From: Actinoallomurus bryophytorum
GTDB taxonomy: Bacteria; Actinomycetota; Actinomycetes; Streptosporangiales; Streptosporangiaceae
NCBI RefSeq assembly: GCF_006716425.1
Contig: NZ_VFOZ01000001.1
Span: 1,426,001 to 1,490,000, forward strand
DNA: 64,000 nucleotides
Direction: 5' to 3'
The position numbers and the translations under genes were made by a program. The notes beneath the pieces were generated by a model. That model was not told the DNA's origin. It did no database searches and saw only the letters and a program-made list of their open reading frames with translations. Shown piece by piece: positions 62,124 to 64,000 of the stretch (the stretch's first letter is position 1; each line of letters starts with the position of its first letter).

Positions 62124-63443
62124 TCAGACGGTCTCGGCCGCGTCCTTGCTCTCGTCCCGCGCGTCCTCGTCCTCGGCGGCCGTGATGGTCGTGCCCTCGG
62201 CGGCCGTGAGCTTGAGGGTCTTGGCCTCGCCGGCGACCCGTACGACCGCGGCGTCGACGACGTCGGCGGCCTCCTCGGCCGGGTCGGTGACCGGCGGGTG
62301 GGAACGGCGCCGGATGGCGAGGATGCTGACGAACAGCGACGCGAACATGATCTGGAAGCTCATGATCAGCGCGGTGGCGGCCGGCATCACGATGCGGAGC
62401 GAGTCGCGCGGGTTCAGCTGGCCGAAGCTGTGTCCCTGCCAGTGGACGAGCGAGGCCACCAGCCCGACGAGGCCGGCGAGCGCGAGCAGGCCGCCGATGA
62501 CGAGGCCGCGCTCGAGGCTCCAGGAGTCGACGATCCGCTGCACCCTCTTGTCATGGGGCAGGAATCCCTCCTCCATGGCATAGACCTTGGTCAGCAACGC
62601 GAACAGGACGGCCTGGAAGCCGATCACCAGCATCGCCGAGGTGCCGACGAGGGTGTCGACGTCGAAGGCGATGTCGCCGACGTGGATCGGGCCCGCGGAC
62701 AGCGCGACGCTGCCGACCAGGCCGAGGGTCATGAGGAGCAGGCCCGGGATCAGGAACAGCCAGCGCGGGCTGTACAGCATGAGGAAGCGCAGGTGGCGCC
62801 AGCCGTCACGCCACGTGCTGAGGTGCGGCGCGCGGGTGCGGCCGTCCGGCGACAGTGTGGTGGGCACCTCGCGGATGTCGTACTTGGCGAGCGTGCAGCG
62901 GACCACCATCTCGCTGGCGAACTCCATGCCGCCGGTCTGCAGGCCGAGCCGCAGGATCGACTCGCGGCGGAATCCGCGCAGCCCGCAGTGGAAGTCACCG
63001 ATCTTGCTGCGGAAGAACAGCCGGCCGACGAAGCTGAGGACCGGGTTGCCGAGGTAGCGGTGCAGCGCCGGCATGGCGCCGGGCGCGATGCCCCCCTTGA
63101 ACCGGTTGCCCATGACCAGGTCGGCGCCGTCCCGCAACTCGGTCAGGAACGGCATCAGGTTGGTGAAGTCGTAGCTGTCGTCGGCATCGCCCATGACGAC
63201 ATAGGTGCCGCGGGCGGCACGGATGCCGCCCATCAGCGCGTTGCCGTACCCCTTGTCGGTCACCGGCACGACGCGGGCCCTCGCTTCGCGGGCGAGCTGC
63301 TGGCTCCCATCGGTGCTGCCGTTGTCGGCGATGATGACCTCGCCGTCGACACCGTGCTCAGCGAACGAAGCCAGGGCCTTCCGCACACAGGTCTCTACGG
63401 TCTCAGCCTCGTTCAGGCAAGGCATCACCACGGAGAGTTCCAC
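62124..63443 (-). CDS. Polytopic family 2 glycosyltransferase (polyprenyl-phosphate type)
   Basis: A GTG at 63443 has GGAGG seven bases upstream. The 439-residue protein has an N-terminal GT-A domain (LSVVMPCLNEAETVETCV, the metal-binding GDADDSYDF near residue 85, and GDFHCGLRGFRR) followed by four membrane helices and a charged tail. This is the arrangement of polyprenyl-phosphate glycosyltransferases that feed GT-C enzymes. The divergent GT-C-like gene next to it would use such a donor. Confidence 0.85.
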   Translation of the reverse strand: MELSVVMPCLNEAETVETCVRKALASFAEHGVDGEVIIADNGSTDGSQQLAREARARVVPVTDKGYGNALMGGIRAARGTYVVMGDADDSYDFTNLMPFLTELRDGADLVMGNRFKGGIAPGAMPALHRYLGNPVLSFVGRLFFRSKIGDFHCGLRGFRRESILRLGLQTGGMEFASEMVVRCTLAKYDIREVPTTLSPDGRTRAPHLSTWRDGWRHLRFLMLYSPRWLFLIPGLLLMTLGLVGSVALSAGPIHVGDIAFDVDTLVGTSAMLVIGFQAVLFALLTKVYAMEEGFLPHDKRVQRIVDSWSLERGLVIGGLLALAGLVGLVASLVHWQGHSFGQLNPRDSLRIVMPAATALIMSFQIMFASLFVSILAIRRRSHPPVTDPAEEAADVVDAAVVRVAGEAKTLKLTAAEGTTITAAEDEDARDESKDAAETV

Positions 63444-63657
63444 GTCGTGTCCTCCATTACCCCTCTGCCACATGCTTTGGGGGTTTCGACTAACCTCGTC
63501 AATGTTCCGACAAGTGGCGTGTGTTACCCATGATGCCCGCCGGCAAGCGGCTACGTGTTGCAAAGCCGCAACCTTTGACTCCGCATGAAGCACCCGGCTG
63601 ACGGCAGGCTGGGGGATACAGGATAAGGGCTGTGCTGTCCAGAGAGGTCGGTCGGAC

Positions 63658-64000
63658 TTGACAACCGCGGGAGAACGCAACGGCGAGTCCGCCGTTACGG
63701 GTGCGCCACCCGACGGGCCGCCCGAGCAGTCTGCTGAGGACGAATCCCAGGTCACACCCGTCGACGCGGACGCCGACGCGGAGACCACACACGCCCGCCG
63801 TGTCGGGTTCGTCTCATTCGGTCTTCTCTCGTCCACCATCGCCGTCATCCGCCGTCACAAGACGTTCGCCGTCGTGCTCGCCGGCGGCACGCTGCTCCGG
63901 ATGCTCGCCATGCTGGGGTACCGCCCGGCGTCGTGGTTCAACGACTCGTTCGACTACCTCCACGTCGCGATGTCGCCGTACCCGCATCCGATCCGGCCGG
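63658..64000 (+). CDS. GT-C-like polytopic membrane protein, N-terminal part (cut by window end)
   Basis: A TTG at 63658 opens a frame that remains open to the window end (114 codons). A hydrophilic acidic N-terminus of about 50 residues precedes a first membrane helix (TFAVVLAGGTLLRMLAMLGY) and a loop with WFNDSFDYLHVAM, resembling the first extracytoplasmic loop of GT-C glycosyltransferases where a catalytic Asp resides. The start codon is tentative. It is divergent from the GT2 gene. Confidence 0.55.
   Translation, partial: MTTAGERNGESAVTGAPPDGPPEQSAEDESQVTPVDADADAETTHARRVGFVSFGLLSSTIAVIRRHKTFAVVLAGGTLLRMLAMLGYRPASWFNDSFDYLHVAMSPYPHPIRP

Overview
The window is very GC-rich actinomycete chromosome: GTG and TTG starts are common, many genes overlap by four bases (ATGA or GTGA), and the families present (SigE-type sigma factors, mycosin, CU044_5270-type partner protein, TamR/Tam pair) are actinobacterial. 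A filamentous actinomycete, perhaps of the Streptosporangiales, is my inference; no rRNA is present to confirm it. The backbone is the conserved actinobacterial run metG - tatD - ksgA - ispE - ABC-F ATPase - glmU - prs - rplY - pth - mfd, all on the minus strand and split by accessory blocks.

Bases 1-31,633 lie between mfd (cut by the window start) and pth, which are near neighbours in many actinobacteria. Most of this block reads as one system for making and exporting a surface polysaccharide that is probably sulfated. It holds a WbaP-type phosphoglycosyl transferase, a Wzy-like polymerase, a Wzx-like flippase, two Wzz/Wzc-like co-polymerases without a usable Walker A, a GT2 and an Alg13/Alg14-type split glycosyltransferase, two methyltransferases, a sugar-kinase-like protein, two GH26-like secreted enzymes, a PAPS-dependent sulfotransferase, and sulfate activation and PAP recycling (cysD, cysN, an APS kinase fused to a degenerate ATP sulfurylase, cysQ). 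No cysH or sulfite reductase is seen here. Two secreted beta-propeller proteins flank it. A small unrelated group (epoxide hydrolase, TetR, SnoaL-like, PPOX) sits at 24-26.9 kb.

Bases 31.9-36.1 kb carry pth, rplY, prs and glmU; glmU is preceded by a four-unit degenerate coding repeat. A tRNA-Gln(TTG), a fatty acid desaturase with a palindromic operator and a TetR gene follow. From 38.7 to 46.7 kb is an accessory stretch: a VOC protein, a decayed pentapeptide-repeat region, a Tam methyltransferase with a long Gly-rich insertion, its divergent TamR regulator with twin operators, decayed copies of the tamR tail, DUF488, amidase and the ABC-F ATPase.

Bases 46.9-51.8 kb are a compact type VII secretion-associated locus (mycosin protease, WXG/PPE-like proteins, SseB/SAV_915-like protein) without any secretion ATPase in view. 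Then come ispE and ksgA, an ECF sigma factor with a membrane partner, an LPFTG-anchored His-rich surface protein, tatD, metG, a CDP-alcohol phosphatidyltransferase, a second ECF sigma factor with its partner, a polytopic GT2 and the start of a GT-C-like membrane protein cut by the window end.
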